Program-made: the position numbers and the translations under genes
Assembly (NCBI GenBank): GCA_002215645.1
Contig: NGFI01000008.1
Location: 186,001 to 250,000, forward strand
From: Gemmatimonadetes bacterium 2013_60CM_65_52
GTDB lineage: Bacteria > Gemmatimonadota > Gemmatimonadetes > Gemmatimonadales > Gemmatimonadaceae
Reading direction: 5' to 3'
Length of the DNA stretch: 64,000 nt
Notes under the pieces: model-generated
What the model was told of the DNA's origin: nothing
What the model saw: only the letters and a program-made list of their open reading frames with translations
The model's database searches: none
Shown here: positions 1 through 12,737 of the stretch, in pieces
How the letters are laid out: every line of letters starts with the position of its first letter
Position numbering within the stretch: the first letter of the stretch is position 1

Positions 1-1
1 C

Positions 2-349
2 GATCTCGCGTGCCTCGCCGCGCGGCACCCCAAGGTGACCTTCATCCTCGCGCATCTCGGCGGCGGCGGTGACTGGGCACACACGCTTCCCGCCATTCGC
101 GAGACGCCGAACGTTGTCGCCGATCTCTCCGGCAGCGGCGTGGATCGCGGCATGCTGGATCAGGCAGTCGAGATTCTCGGTGCACGCAGGCTGCTGTGGG
201 CATGCGATCTGACCATGGAAACCGGCTTGGCGAAGTTGCGCGCGCTCGACGTCATCGGCCTCGCCGAGGGTGACGTGATGGACGTACGCTGGCGGAACGC
301 GGCCCGCATCTTCGCCACCGGAACCTTTCCACGCTGCGAGCTCGCATGA
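2..349 (+). CDS. Amidohydrolase family protein, C-terminal part (5' end outside the window)
   Basis: The reading frame is open from base 2 and runs to a TGA at 347-349, so only the last ~115 residues are visible. They contain an ILAHLGGGGDW stretch, typical of the histidine-bearing strand of metal-dependent TIM-barrel hydrolases of the amidohydrolase-2 family, and a late LLWACDLTME segment where the family carries its C-terminal Asp. A hydrolase or decarboxylase acting on a small organic substrate is inferred; the substrate cannot be read. The stop overlaps the start of the next gene (ATGA), so the two are probably translationally coupled. Confidence 0.6.
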   Translation, partial: DLACLAARHPKVTFILAHLGGGGDWAHTLPAIRETPNVVADLSGSGVDRGMLDQAVEILGARRLLWACDLTMETGLAKLRALDVIGLAEGDVMDVRWRNAARIFATGTFPRCELA

Positions 350-1128
350 TCGATTGCGCGGCGTGGATCGGTCCGTATCCTTTTCGCGAAGTGCCGCATC
401 CCGATCCGGCGACGCTCGTCCGGGTGCTCGAACGAGAGCGGCTGACCGGCGCGTGGGTCGGACATCTCCCATCGGCGTGGCATCGCGATCCTCGGCCGGG
501 CAATGCCGCGCTCTTCGCAGCGCTCGCGCCATATCCCACCCTGCTTCCAGCCCCGATGATTCGTCCGGACTGGCCCGGCTGGGAGCAGATGCTCGCTGAC
601 GTCGTCGCGAAGGGCGCCGTAGCCATTCGCGCGTATCCGCAGCACTGGGGCATTCAGCCTGGCGACTCACGCATGAACGCGCTGGCACGCGCGTGCGCGA
701 CGTCCGCGAGACCGCTGTTGCTCACCGTCCGCTTCGAGGATCTCCGTCAGCGCTCACCGCTCGACGTGGCTGGCGACCTGAGTGCTGCGCACGTGCGTGC
801 GCTCGCGCGCACCGGAGAGGACGTTTGTATCGTGGTCACAGGCGCGGGACGCGAGCTCATCGAGGAGACGCACTGGGGACTCACGCCAGTGGAGCGAGGC
901 CGCGTCTACTGGGACTTCGCGTGGGTGTGGGGGCCTCCGGAGGAGCACTTCGCGCACCTCCTCCGCACGATGGGCGCGGAGCGATTCGTCTACGGAACGC
1001 ATTGGCCGTTGCGGTTGACGCAGAACTCGCGTGCGAATCTCGATCTGTTGCCAGCCGATCAGCGCGATCCCGGCATTACCGATGCAGGGTCGCTGAGCCC
1101 TCGCTTCGTAAGGGAAATGCCGACTTGA
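346..1128 (+). CDS. Amidohydrolase-like protein (TIM-barrel, degenerate)
   Basis: This 260-residue protein starts at an ATG overlapping the upstream amidohydrolase stop by 4 nt. Its overall pattern resembles amidohydrolase-2 proteins: N-terminal MIDCAAWIG in place of the usual HxH strand, and a late FVYGTHWPLR strand where the family has its final metal/catalytic residues. The classical HxH pair at the N-terminus is missing (D-C instead), so it may have lost a metal or act as a partner of the first protein. Coupling suggests the two work on the same substrate. Function beyond the fold is not known. Confidence 0.5.
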   Translation: MIDCAAWIGPYPFREVPHPDPATLVRVLERERLTGAWVGHLPSAWHRDPRPGNAALFAALAPYPTLLPAPMIRPDWPGWEQMLADVVAKGAVAIRAYPQHWGIQPGDSRMNALARACATSARPLLLTVRFEDLRQRSPLDVAGDLSAAHVRALARTGEDVCIVVTGAGRELIEETHWGLTPVERGRVYWDFAWVWGPPEEHFAHLLRTMGAERFVYGTHWPLRLTQNSRANLDLLPADQRDPGITDAGSLSPRFVREMPT

Positions 1129-1195
1129 TCTTGTCCAATCGCGCTCGGCTTGCGAGCGCAATGCCGTCCAGTCAAATTGCTGGCCAGAAATGGAC

Positions 1196-1215
1196 CTTGT
1201 GAATTCGTTCACAAG
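1196..1215. promoter_or_regulatory. CRP/FNR-type operator palindrome upstream of actA
   Basis: TTGTGAATTCGTTCACAA (1197-1214) is a perfect inverted repeat and contains TGTGA-N6-TCACA (1198-1213), the exact core recognised by CRP-type regulators. Its centre lies about 40 nt before the actA ATG at 1246. If the transcript starts close to the ATG this is the class II activator position; otherwise it could act as an operator. The match to the consensus is seen directly; binding is an inference. Confidence 0.5.
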
Positions 1216-1245
1216 CGCTCCCGGCTCTACCTCGACCCCAACCCG

Positions 1246-1995
1246 ATGACGCAGCAGAGGAAGTGGACCGCCATCCCGGGCCTGCTGGTGCTCGCGATCG
1301 GCGCGGTGGTGCTGTCCGCCTATAGTGGCGCTTCCTCCTCGCAGGGCAGCGCCCCGGATCAGCCCATCGCGTTCCCACACCCGAAGCACGCGGCCTCCGT
1401 CGAAAAGGGCGGACTCGGGCTCAACTGCCTCTACTGCCACAACAACGCGAACCGCTCCGCCGACGTCGGCATGCCCGCCGTGAACACGTGCATGGGATGC
1501 CACCAGTCCGTCATGGGCACCACGGCGGCCGGCAAGGCCGAGATCCAGAAGCTGTGGAAGTACGCGGACGTCGCGAACATGGGAAAGAACGCGCGTCCCG
1601 TCCCGTGGGTCCGCATCCACAAGGTGCCGGAGTACGTGCACTTCCCGCACGTGCGTCACGTGAACGCCGGCGTCACCTGCCAGACGTGCCACGGGCAGGT
1701 GCAGGGCATGCCGAAGGTGTATCAGGCGGCCTCGCTCAACATGGGCTGGTGCGTCAACTGCCATGTGAACGGCTACGATCCCAAGGAAGGCATGAAGGCC
1801 GCGGGCTACGACACGGTCACGCCGGCGCGCTACGCCGGCGGTGTCCCCTATGGCACGGCCGGCTCGGTCGCGGGCATCATGACCGCGCAAGTCTCCGCGA
1901 TCAGCCGCGACACCGAAGCTCGCGTTCATTCCGCCGCAACGCCGTCGTCGGAGCGCCGCCGCGCCCGGTACGACTGCGCCGCCTGTCACTACTAA
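1246..1995 (+). CDS. actA: ACIII subunit ActA, pentaheme cytochrome c
   Basis: The product (249 aa) is the electron-output multiheme subunit of alternative complex III, the bc1-independent quinol:electron-acceptor oxidoreductase. Five CxxCH heme motifs are visible, with first Cys at residues 61 (CLYCH), 82 (CMGCH), 145 (CQTCH), 169 (CVNCH) and 244 (CAACH, at the very C-terminus), matching the five hemes of ActA. A single N-terminal hydrophobic segment (about residues 10-26) would export it and may anchor it. ATG 1246 was chosen over an in-frame TTG at 1150 because it puts the signal segment at the N-terminus. It is the first gene of actABCDEF. Confidence 0.93.
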   Translation: MTQQRKWTAIPGLLVLAIGAVVLSAYSGASSSQGSAPDQPIAFPHPKHAASVEKGGLGLNCLYCHNNANRSADVGMPAVNTCMGCHQSVMGTTAAGKAEIQKLWKYADVANMGKNARPVPWVRIHKVPEYVHFPHVRHVNAGVTCQTCHGQVQGMPKVYQAASLNMGWCVNCHVNGYDPKEGMKAAGYDTVTPARYAGGVPYGTAGSVAGIMTAQVSAISRDTEARVHSAATPSSERRRARYDCAACHY

Positions 1996-2017
1996 AGGGC
2001 TCGAGGAAGAGTCGCAC

Positions 2018-5122
<3,105 letters not shown>

Positions 5123-5135
5123 GGAGACTCGACAC

Positions 5136-6583
<1,448 letters not shown>

Positions 6584-6584
<1 letters not shown>

Positions 6585-7084
6585 TGCAGGGCGTGATTGG
6601 CGCGTTCGTGGAGCTGGACTCGACGGTGCATGCCATCGAGGAGCTCAAGAAGCGGAACTTCCGCGAGATCACCATCTACAGTCCGGCTCCGCGGCACGAG
6701 CTGGAGGAAGCCGTGGCGGCGGGACCGAGCAAGGTGCGCCGGTTCACGCTCATTGGCGGCTTGATGGGGCTCTCGTTCGGGTATTGGATTCCCATCTGGA
6801 TCTCGGATTACTGGCCGCTCGTCGTCGGCGGCAAGCCCGTAGCGAGCTGGGTGCCATACACGATCATCGGCTTCGAGCTCATGGTGCTCATCGGCTCGCT
6901 CTCCACGGTGGCCGGCATGTTTGCGCTGGCGCGAATTCCGCGACTCACGCTGACGGTTGGGTACGATCCGCGATTCAGTCACAGCGATTACGGCGTGTGG
7001 GTGGCCGCTGGACCCGATCGGTCGCTCGAGGCGTCCGACGTCCTCCGTCGCAACGGTGCCGTGGAGGTGCGCAATGAGCGCTGA
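6584..7084 (+). CDS. actD: ACIII subunit ActD (DUF3341)
   Basis: A 166-residue protein of the DUF3341 family, the ActD subunit of alternative complex III. It opens with a soluble ferredoxin-like segment (VIGAFVELDSTVHAIEELKK) followed by two transmembrane segments (about residues 50-70 and 90-115) and a short C-terminal tail. Its job is structural: it packs against ActC and ActF. The start overlaps the actC stop and its end overlaps the start of actE by 11 nt, so translation is tightly coupled. Confidence 0.9.
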
Positions 7085-7832
7085 GCGTGGGGACGCCGCC
7101 CGCTTGCTGGGGCGCATGTTGGTCGCAGTGATGCCGCTCGTTGGTGCATGTTCGTGGTTCACGGACTTCAAGGAGCAGCCCAAGCACGATCCGTGGGAGA
7201 GTGCGGACACCGTCGCCATGCGCGGCAACCCGCAGAGCTCCGTACCGGTGTACGGCACGCTCGTTCCGGGTTACGCGGTCTCGCGCGACAGGCTGCCCGG
7301 CACACTCGACTCGATGGCCGCGCTCCTGAATCCCGTCGCGGCCGACGCACGCTCGCTGCACAACGGGCGGATGTACTACTCCATCAACTGCGCCGTCTGT
7401 CACGGTGACGCGGGCAAGGCGGATGGACCCGTCACGAAGAAGGGCATGTACGTGCCGCCGCTCCTCGGCGCCTCGGCTGAAGGTCGTACAGATGGCTACA
7501 TCTGGGGGATGATGCGCAATGGACGTGGCGGCATGCCCTCGTACAACCGCATCGAGGAAATGGATCGCTGGGACGTGGTGAACTACGTGCGCGGACTTCA
7601 GGGCAAGTATCAGGTGGCCATCGGCCCCGTCGGCCTGCCTGGAGAAACCGGTGACAAGGTGCCCGGCTACACGCAGTCCGGTCCCACGCGTCCCTCGCCG
7701 TACTACCATCACGCCGGTTCTCAAGCCGACGCGACGCGCGGGCTTGCCATTCCGCGCGCCACCGCGGATTCCGCGGCGGCGAGTGCGGTTCCATCTACCA
7801 CCACGACGCCGAAGACTGGAGGCGAGCGGTGA
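7074..7832 (+). CDS. actE: ACIII subunit ActE, monoheme cytochrome c lipoprotein
   Basis: ATG 7074 gives a 252-residue protein with a signal peptide ending in a lipobox-like VGAC (Cys26), so it is probably lipid-anchored. One CAVCH heme motif (residues 106-110) and a downstream GGMPSYN that can supply the axial Met mark a class I cytochrome c. In ACIII, ActE passes electrons from ActA to a soluble carrier or to the oxidase. The C-terminal ~50 residues are low-complexity (rich in Ala, Thr and Ser). The stop overlaps the actF GTG (GTGA). Confidence 0.92.
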   Translation: MSAERGDAARLLGRMLVAVMPLVGACSWFTDFKEQPKHDPWESADTVAMRGNPQSSVPVYGTLVPGYAVSRDRLPGTLDSMAALLNPVAADARSLHNGRMYYSINCAVCHGDAGKADGPVTKKGMYVPPLLGASAEGRTDGYIWGMMRNGRGGMPSYNRIEEMDRWDVVNYVRGLQGKYQVAIGPVGLPGETGDKVPGYTQSGPTRPSPYYHHAGSQADATRGLAIPRATADSAAASAVPSTTTTPKTGGER

Positions 7833-9154
7833 GCATGCATCCCGTTCGGGTCCCCACGCGCGACGAGCTCGTGCGCGTGTACAGCAAGCCGGTACCAGCC
7901 GCACTGACCACCGGTCTGCTCGCGGCGGCGGTGATCGGCTGGATCGGTTTCATCGTCGGCCTCACGGTCGACCCCGATCGCGCGTGGCGCGCCTACCACG
8001 TGTGCTGGCTGTACTTCACCGCGTTGTCGTCCGCGGGCTGCATGTTCGTCGCCGTCCAGCGCATTACGACGGCGCGCTGGTCGCGCGCGGTCATCCGCTT
8101 CATGGAGGGTTACGTCGCGTTCCTTCCGGTCGCGTTCGTGCTGATGCTGCTCACGCTGTTCGCGGGGAAGGGGCACGTCTTTCCGTGGACGCACGAGGTG
8201 CCGCCCGTGGCCGAGAAGGTCACCTGGTACACGCCGGGCTTTCTCATCTCGCGCGACATCGTCGCCTTCGGGCTGATCACCGCACTGTCGCTGTGGTTCA
8301 TCTATCTCTCCGTCCGCCTCGACGTTGGCATTCTTCCAGAGGCCGGGGCGAAGTGGGCGGCCGGCATTCGTGAACGGATGCGCCGCGGCTTCGGCGAGGA
8401 ACGCCGCGAGCTGCACTCGACGCACTCGATTCAGGGCAAGCTCGCCGTCTTCCTCGCGCTCTCGTTCGGCTACGGCTGGACCATCCTGGCATTCGACCAG
8501 TCGATGGGTCTATCGTTGCACTTTCAGAGCACGCTGTACGGCTGGTGGTTCTTCATGGGCGGCTGGCTCTGCTCCCTGACGCTCTTCGCCCAGCTCATTC
8601 TCGCCTGGCGCCGCTTTCTCGGCGCCGAGGAATACATCGGCGAGAACATTTTCCACGACATCGGCAAGCTCTGTTTCGCGTTCACCGCGTTCTGGGGCTA
8701 CCTCACCTTCGGCCAGTACCTCGTGATCTGGTACGGCAACATGGCCGAGGAGACGCACTGGCCGCGCATCCGCCTCATCGCGCCGTGGGTGAACTTCACG
8801 GTGACTGCCGTGTGCGCCGTCTTTCTGGTTCCGTTCTTCGGTCTGCTCTCGCGCGCCGCAAAGGTCTACCGTCCTACGTTGGCGCTCTTCACGGCCGTCA
8901 GTCTGGCTGGGATGTTCCTCGTGCGCTATCTCGAGGTATATCCATCGCTGTACGGCGAGGCCGGGTCGAATCCGTTCGGCTTGTGGGAGCTGGTGCTGCT
9001 GCTCGCGTACGCGGGCACGTGGGGAACATGTTATCTCGCCTTCATGAACGCGTTTCCACGCATGCGCGTCTTCATGTTGACGTCGCCCTATCGGGACGAG
9101 GTGCAGGTGCCGGTTGATGCAGGCACCATGGAGCCGCTTCCGGCCCACGAGTAA
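7829..9154 (+). CDS. actF: ACIII subunit ActF, NrfD-like integral membrane protein
   Basis: A 441-residue polytopic membrane protein related to ActC, the sixth and last ACIII gene here. It begins with GTG overlapping the actE stop. About ten hydrophobic stretches are visible, with long soluble loops and the segment ILAFDQSMGLSLHF that recurs in ActF proteins. In ACIII, ActF is the second NrfD-like subunit and does not contact an iron-sulfur protein. No cytochrome oxidase genes follow; the next gene is on the opposite strand after a shared hairpin. Confidence 0.9.
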   Translation: MSMHPVRVPTRDELVRVYSKPVPAALTTGLLAAAVIGWIGFIVGLTVDPDRAWRAYHVCWLYFTALSSAGCMFVAVQRITTARWSRAVIRFMEGYVAFLPVAFVLMLLTLFAGKGHVFPWTHEVPPVAEKVTWYTPGFLISRDIVAFGLITALSLWFIYLSVRLDVGILPEAGAKWAAGIRERMRRGFGEERRELHSTHSIQGKLAVFLALSFGYGWTILAFDQSMGLSLHFQSTLYGWWFFMGGWLCSLTLFAQLILAWRRFLGAEEYIGENIFHDIGKLCFAFTAFWGYLTFGQYLVIWYGNMAEETHWPRIRLIAPWVNFTVTAVCAVFLVPFFGLLSRAAKVYRPTLALFTAVSLAGMFLVRYLEVYPSLYGEAGSNPFGLWELVLLLAYAGTWGTCYLAFMNAFPRMRVFMLTSPYRDEVQVPVDAGTMEPLPAHE

Positions 9155-9159
9155 TCGCA

Positions 9160-9202
9160 TGACGCCAGGGTCGGATGCTGCGGCATCCGGCCTTTCGCGT
9201 CA
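9160..9202. terminator. Hairpin between convergent actF and thioredoxin gene
   Basis: CGGATGC-tgcg-GCATCCG (9172-9189) is a perfect 7-bp stem, enclosed by an outer GACGC (9161-9165)/GCGTC (9197-9201) pairing. It sits between the actF stop and the convergent thioredoxin stop and could end transcription from both sides. There is only a short T-rich stretch (CCTTTC), so termination strength is uncertain. Confidence 0.45.
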
Positions 9203-9643
9203 GTGTAGCATCTCCCTCAGCTTCGCGAGCGGTATCGCGCCCGACGTGCGTCGAATCTCGCGTCCGCCGCGGAAGACGATCGACGTCGGGATACCGCGGA
9301 TCTGGAAGCGCTGCGCGGTGCGCGGCGCCTGATCCGTATCGAGCTTCGCGATCACGGCGCTGCCCAGGGTTTCCTTCGCGAGCGTGTCGACGGCCGGCGC
9401 CATCATGTGACATGGGCCACACCACTCGGCGTAGAAGTCCACGAGTACGGGCAGCTCCGATTCGGCGATGACGCGGTCGAACGTGGCGTCGTCGAGCAGC
9501 ACGGGGTGATCCAGAGGGATCGTCGTGGAGCAGGCGCCGCATTTCGGCCCGTCGTGCATGCGGTCGGCGCGCACACGGTTCCACGTGCCGCACGTCGCGC
9601 ATCGCAGGGTGATTCTGGGGCTGGTCGTCGCCTGGGTCGCCAT
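9200..9643 (-). CDS. trxC: Thioredoxin 2 (zinc-containing, TrxC type)
   Basis: A 147-residue thioredoxin with an N-terminal zinc-binding extension: CATC (C15, C18) and CGAC (C35, C38). The active site WCGPC is at residues 74-78, in the usual DFYAEWCGPC context, and the cis-Pro segment RGIPTSIVF follows. The N-terminal CxxC...CxxC module is the hallmark of Trx2. It reduces protein disulfides in the cytoplasm using electrons from thioredoxin reductase (encoded at 42676-43659). It is convergent with the ACIII operon. Confidence 0.92.
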   Translation of the reverse strand: MATQATTSPRITLRCATCGTWNRVRADRMHDGPKCGACSTTIPLDHPVLLDDATFDRVIAESELPVLVDFYAEWCGPCHMMAPAVDTLAKETLGSAVIAKLDTDQAPRTAQRFQIRGIPTSIVFRGGREIRRTSGAIPLAKLREMLH

Positions 9644-9690
9644 CGCTTCTCGGTCCCGTCGCGGGTGGTTATCTTCTCCACTGCAAGTTC

Positions 9691-9763
9691 GGGGCGTTAG
9701 CTCAGTTGGGAGAGCGCGTGCTTTGCAAGCACGAGGTCATCGGTTCGATCCCGATACGCTCCA
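9691..9763 (+). tRNA. tRNA-Ala (anticodon TGC)
   Basis: A full 73-nt cloverleaf: acceptor GGGGCGT/ACGCTCC (one G-T pair), D-arm GCTC...GAGC, anticodon stem CGTGC/GCACG around loop TTTGCAA (anticodon TGC), T-arm ATCGG-TTCGATC-CCGAT, discriminator A. The 3' CCA is not encoded. Confidence 0.97.
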
Positions 9764-10066
9764 TTCCGGCCTGCTGGGCCGGTCCCGCAATGTTGCAGAC
9801 GTGTCACAGTACCCGGCGCCGCTTGACCAGAGGCGCCGGACACAGCATCTTGCAAACGTTACCCGAGAAAACAATTAGCAGACTCATGCAGGACATCCTT
9901 CGTTGCCAGCAGCAGCTCAAGACGAACCAGGCCATTCAGGCCAGGGGCGCGCCGTCAGCTGCGTGGTAACGCAATGACAACGAGATGAACTCGGCGCGGC
10001 CCCTCGAAAGAAGGGGCCGCTTTCGCTTTAAGGACCCACGATACCGCCTCGGACTGGAGCAACGAC
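9764..10066 (+). other. Gene-free region with three hairpins and a possible 27-codon ORF
   Basis: This 303-nt stretch holds no convincing protein gene. It contains CCGGCC-tgctg-GGCCGG (9766-9782) directly after the tRNA, a perfect 8-bp stem CCGGCGCC/GGCGCCGG with an 11-nt loop (9813-9839), an AT-richer patch around 9860-9885, a 27-codon ATG ORF (9886-9969) without a visible Shine-Dalgarno, and a terminator-like hairpin at 9996-10029. It could be a tRNA trailer, a small RNA gene, or the leader of the ROK regulator gene. Confidence 0.4.
9996..10029 (+). terminator. Intrinsic terminator-like hairpin before the ROK gene
   Basis: GCGGCCCCT (9996-10004) pairs perfectly with AGGGGCCGC (10012-10020) around a 7-nt loop and is followed by TTTCGCTTT. 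The 9-bp GC-rich stem plus T-rich tail fits a Rho-independent terminator for the tRNA-Ala transcript, or an attenuator ahead of the regulator gene. Confidence 0.65.
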
Positions 10067-11308
10067 ATGCGCAAGATCAACACACGGAACTTCCGGCTCG
10101 CCACACGATCGACCCCTCGCGACGTCAATCGCCGCATCGTGCTCAATCTGATCCGGGAGTACCAGCCGATCTCACGCGCGGAGCTGGCGCGGCGCATGAG
10201 CGTGCGCCGCGGAACGCTCACCCCGCTCGTGCGCGAACTCGTTGATAGTGGCGCGATCTTCGAGAAGGGCACCGCCGCCACGGCGCGCGGACGCCGTCCG
10301 ACCATGCTCTGCGTTCGGACCCGCGGCCGCTTCGTCGTGGCGGCGGACATCCGTTGGGGACAGTCCGCCATCGCGCTCAGCGACGTCGCGGGGCGCATGA
10401 TCGCCCGCGACACGTTCGACACGCCGGCGACGCCGGAGGCGCTCGTGGAGACGCTCGCGGATCACGTCACACGACTGCTGCGCACCCACGCACCGCACGG
10501 CGCCGAAGCGTGTCAGGGGCTCGGCCTCGTCCTGCCGGGCATGGTCGATCGCAAGACGGGGCGTCTGATCTACGCGCCGCGTCTCGGCTGGCGGAACGTG
10601 GACATCCGCTCCGCCGTCGCGGCCAGGGTCGGCATGAAGACGTACATCGAAAGCGCGCCGATCGCGTGCGCGCTCGCGCGACTCTGGCTGGAGCCCGATG
10701 TCACACGCTCGGTCAACAGCTTCGCGTATGTGAGCGTCTCCGAGGGCGTCGGTGTCGGCCTCGCGGTCAACGGCGAGATCCTCCGTGGCGAGCACCACAC
10801 CGCCGGCGAGTTCGGGCACGTGTCGCTCGACAGCTCCGGCCCGGAGTGCGTGTGCGGGCGACGCGGCTGCTGGGAAGCCCTGGCGTGCAACGGCGCCACG
10901 GTGGAGCGCTACGTTGCGGCGGTCACGGGAAATGCCCCGCGTGGCGACATCCGAACGCGCCGCACTCGGCGTCCCGGATTTCCCGGCATCGAAGAAGTGG
11001 TGCGTCGCGCACGAGGTGGTGAGACGGCGGCTGTCCGAGCGCTGGTGGAGACGGGCGAGAACATCGGCCGCGGACTCGCGCTCATCGTGAGCGCGTTCAA
11101 TCCGGGCCGCATCTACATCGGTGGCGAGATCACGGAGGCATGGGAGCTCCTGGAGCGCCCGATCAAGGATGCGATCATGGCCGGCACCATGCCCGGCGGC
11201 GCGACGACGACGCAGGTCGTGCCGGACACGAGTCTGGCGCAGTACCGCCTGCTCGGTGCCGTGGCGCTCGTAACGGCGCCGACCTACATGGCGCTCGCCG
11301 TCGGTTAG
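10067..11308 (+). CDS. ROK-family transcriptional regulator (NagC/XylR-like)
   Basis: A 413-residue ROK repressor. Residues ~15-80 form a winged helix-turn-helix (ISRAELARRMSVRRGTLTPL), then a sugar-kinase-like fold with the ROK zinc signature (GHVSLDSSGPECVCGRRGC; CxCGxxGCxE form) at about residues 250-275. ROK regulators sense a sugar or sugar phosphate and control its uptake or breakdown. No sugar genes are adjacent, but the amino-sugar cluster at 26.7-34.6 kb is a possible target (inference). The stop overlaps the stop of the convergent gene by 2 nt. Confidence 0.85.
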   Translation: MRKINTRNFRLATRSTPRDVNRRIVLNLIREYQPISRAELARRMSVRRGTLTPLVRELVDSGAIFEKGTAATARGRRPTMLCVRTRGRFVVAADIRWGQSAIALSDVAGRMIARDTFDTPATPEALVETLADHVTRLLRTHAPHGAEACQGLGLVLPGMVDRKTGRLIYAPRLGWRNVDIRSAVAARVGMKTYIESAPIACALARLWLEPDVTRSVNSFAYVSVSEGVGVGLAVNGEILRGEHHTAGEFGHVSLDSSGPECVCGRRGCWEALACNGATVERYVAAVTGNAPRGDIRTRRTRRPGFPGIEEVVRRARGGETAAVRALVETGENIGRGLALIVSAFNPGRIYIGGEITEAWELLERPIKDAIMAGTMPGGATTTQVVPDTSLAQYRLLGAVALVTAPTYMALAVG

Positions 11309-11967
11309 TCGGGTTCGGCGCTGTCGAAATACAGCGACAGCGCCGTCAGGAGCGCCGAGTCATAGGCCGCGTGATCCGGCGCGCCAGCTCGATGAAACGT
11401 CGCCCGCAATGCGCCGATGACGTCCTCGACGGGGATGTCGTCGCGCCTGGCCTCCGCGCACAGCCGCTCGATCGCGCGCCGGAGCGGCTCCCGCTGTGAC
11501 GAGCACCCGTTCGCCGCGCTTGCGATTGCGAACATCGTGGCCGATGAAAATGGTTGCGACGCGAGTGGCGCTATGACTTCGGCGCGCGGATGCGGCCGCT
11601 CGATGACGCGGCGAACCGACGAGATTGCGCCGCAGTCGCGCGGGCGCTTTCGCTCCGCGATCGTTCGTGCCTTGGAGAGCCGCGCGTCGTAGCGCACACG
11701 CGCATCCTCCAACGTCTGCGAGTCGCGATATCGCTCCAGCAGCGCGACCTCGTCGTCATAGCGCTCGAGCGTGCGATAGAGCGCGGCGAGGCGGCCGCAC
11801 AACCAGCCGGGCAGTGCATCGTCCCGTCGGGCGCTGGCCTCGAGCGCGTCCTCCAGCAGGCGCGCCGCTGCCTCCGGATCGCCGCCACGGCGCCGCGATT
11901 CGGCTCGCCGCGCCTGATCCGCCGCAGGTCCGGTGAACGAGATGGGAAGTGGCTTGTAACCCGGCAT
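11305..11967 (-). CDS. Hypothetical protein, TPR-like N-terminal half
   Basis: A 220-residue protein of unknown function. The frame stays open far upstream, but ATG 11967 is the last start that avoids the divergent peroxiredoxin gene. Residues ~20-100 look like tetratricopeptide-type helices (PEAAARLLEDALEAS, RLAALYRTLERYDDEVALLE), suggesting protein-protein contacts. The C-terminal half is alpha-helical and Ala/Arg-rich with no motif I recognise. It is transcribed away from the peroxiredoxin and converges on the ROK gene. Confidence 0.5.
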   Translation of the reverse strand: MPGYKPLPISFTGPAADQARRAESRRRGGDPEAAARLLEDALEASARRDDALPGWLCGRLAALYRTLERYDDEVALLERYRDSQTLEDARVRYDARLSKARTIAERKRPRDCGAISSVRRVIERPHPRAEVIAPLASQPFSSATMFAIASAANGCSSQREPLRRAIERLCAEARRDDIPVEDVIGALRATFHRAGAPDHAAYDSALLTALSLYFDSAEPD

Positions 11968-12108
11968 CACTCGACATCGCCAAGCAAATTCCCGACCAAA
12001 CGACCTGGCCTCGATTCGCCATTCCGGATGCCGCGCGGATACTATTCGCCGTCCGCCGTGCTGCGACCCGAACCGGTCGTTCCGTGCGGACCGACCACCC
12101 AGGGATAC

Positions 12109-12573
12109 ATGGCCAACTCCGTCCCCGCCGTCGGCACGCCGGCGCCCGACTTCACGTTGCCTTCGACAATGGGCAGCAACATCTCGCTGTCCGGCCTGCG
12201 CGGAAAGAACGTGCTGCTCGCCTTCTTTCCGCTCGCGTTCACGAGCACCTGCACGAAGGAGCTCTGCGACATCCGTGACGATTGGGATCAGTTCGGCAGC
12301 GCCGACACCGTCGTCATCCCGATCAGCGTCGATTCGACGCCGACACTGAAGGAATTCCGGAACAAGTACGCCATGCGCTCCGACATGTTGTCGGACTTCA
12401 AGCGGGACGTATCGCGCCTCTACGGCGTGTTGCTCGAGGACCGATTCTACTCGAGACGGGCCTACTTCCTGATCGACAAGGAAGGCGTCATCCGGTGGGA
12501 GCACGTCGAGGACAATACGAGCGAACGGCGGTCCAATGCGGAGTTGCTGGAGCAGATCAAAAAGCTCCACTGA
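12109..12573 (+). CDS. Peroxiredoxin (AhpC/TSA family, AhpE/Bcp-like)
   Basis: A 154-residue thiol peroxidase that reduces peroxides in the cytoplasm. The start (ATG 12109, preceded by AGGGA) gives the usual N-terminus VGTPAPDFTLP. The peroxidatic Cys48 sits in PLAFTSTCTKEL, the conserved PxxxTxxC loop; Cys53 five residues later could be a resolving Cys, as in Bcp-type enzymes. Length fits the 150-160 residues of AhpE/Bcp. The reductant is probably a thioredoxin-type protein such as the one at 9200-9643. Confidence 0.88.
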   Translation: MANSVPAVGTPAPDFTLPSTMGSNISLSGLRGKNVLLAFFPLAFTSTCTKELCDIRDDWDQFGSADTVVIPISVDSTPTLKEFRNKYAMRSDMLSDFKRDVSRLYGVLLEDRFYSRRAYFLIDKEGVIRWEHVEDNTSERRSNAELLEQIKKLH

Positions 12574-12737
12574 GGCGTTGCCGGTTCCGGACAGGATGAC
12601 CAATCGCGCGGCCGGTCGTCTACAGTCATCTTGTCTCGTCGGACAATTCGTCCCATGTTTCAGGTTCCTTCCTCGAAGAGCTGAGTCTGGCTAGTTCCTC
12701 TGCTCACGGCTCCGATCCGGCCTCATCGTCCGGCGCA

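Noticed and set aside
1150-1245. TTG start for actA, 32 codons earlier
   Set aside because: It would place a charged, non-signal stretch before the export segment and include the CRP-type palindrome within the coding region.
9706-9969. 87-residue ORF downstream of the tRNA
   Set aside because: It starts inside tRNA-Ala and its translation has no recognisable domain; the only part that could be real is the last 27 codons, and that lacks a ribosome-binding site.
12631-12646. TTGTC-N6-GACAA inverted repeat upstream of the NtrB-like kinase
   Set aside because: Only five bases per arm and no match to a known operator; kept out of the feature list as too weak.
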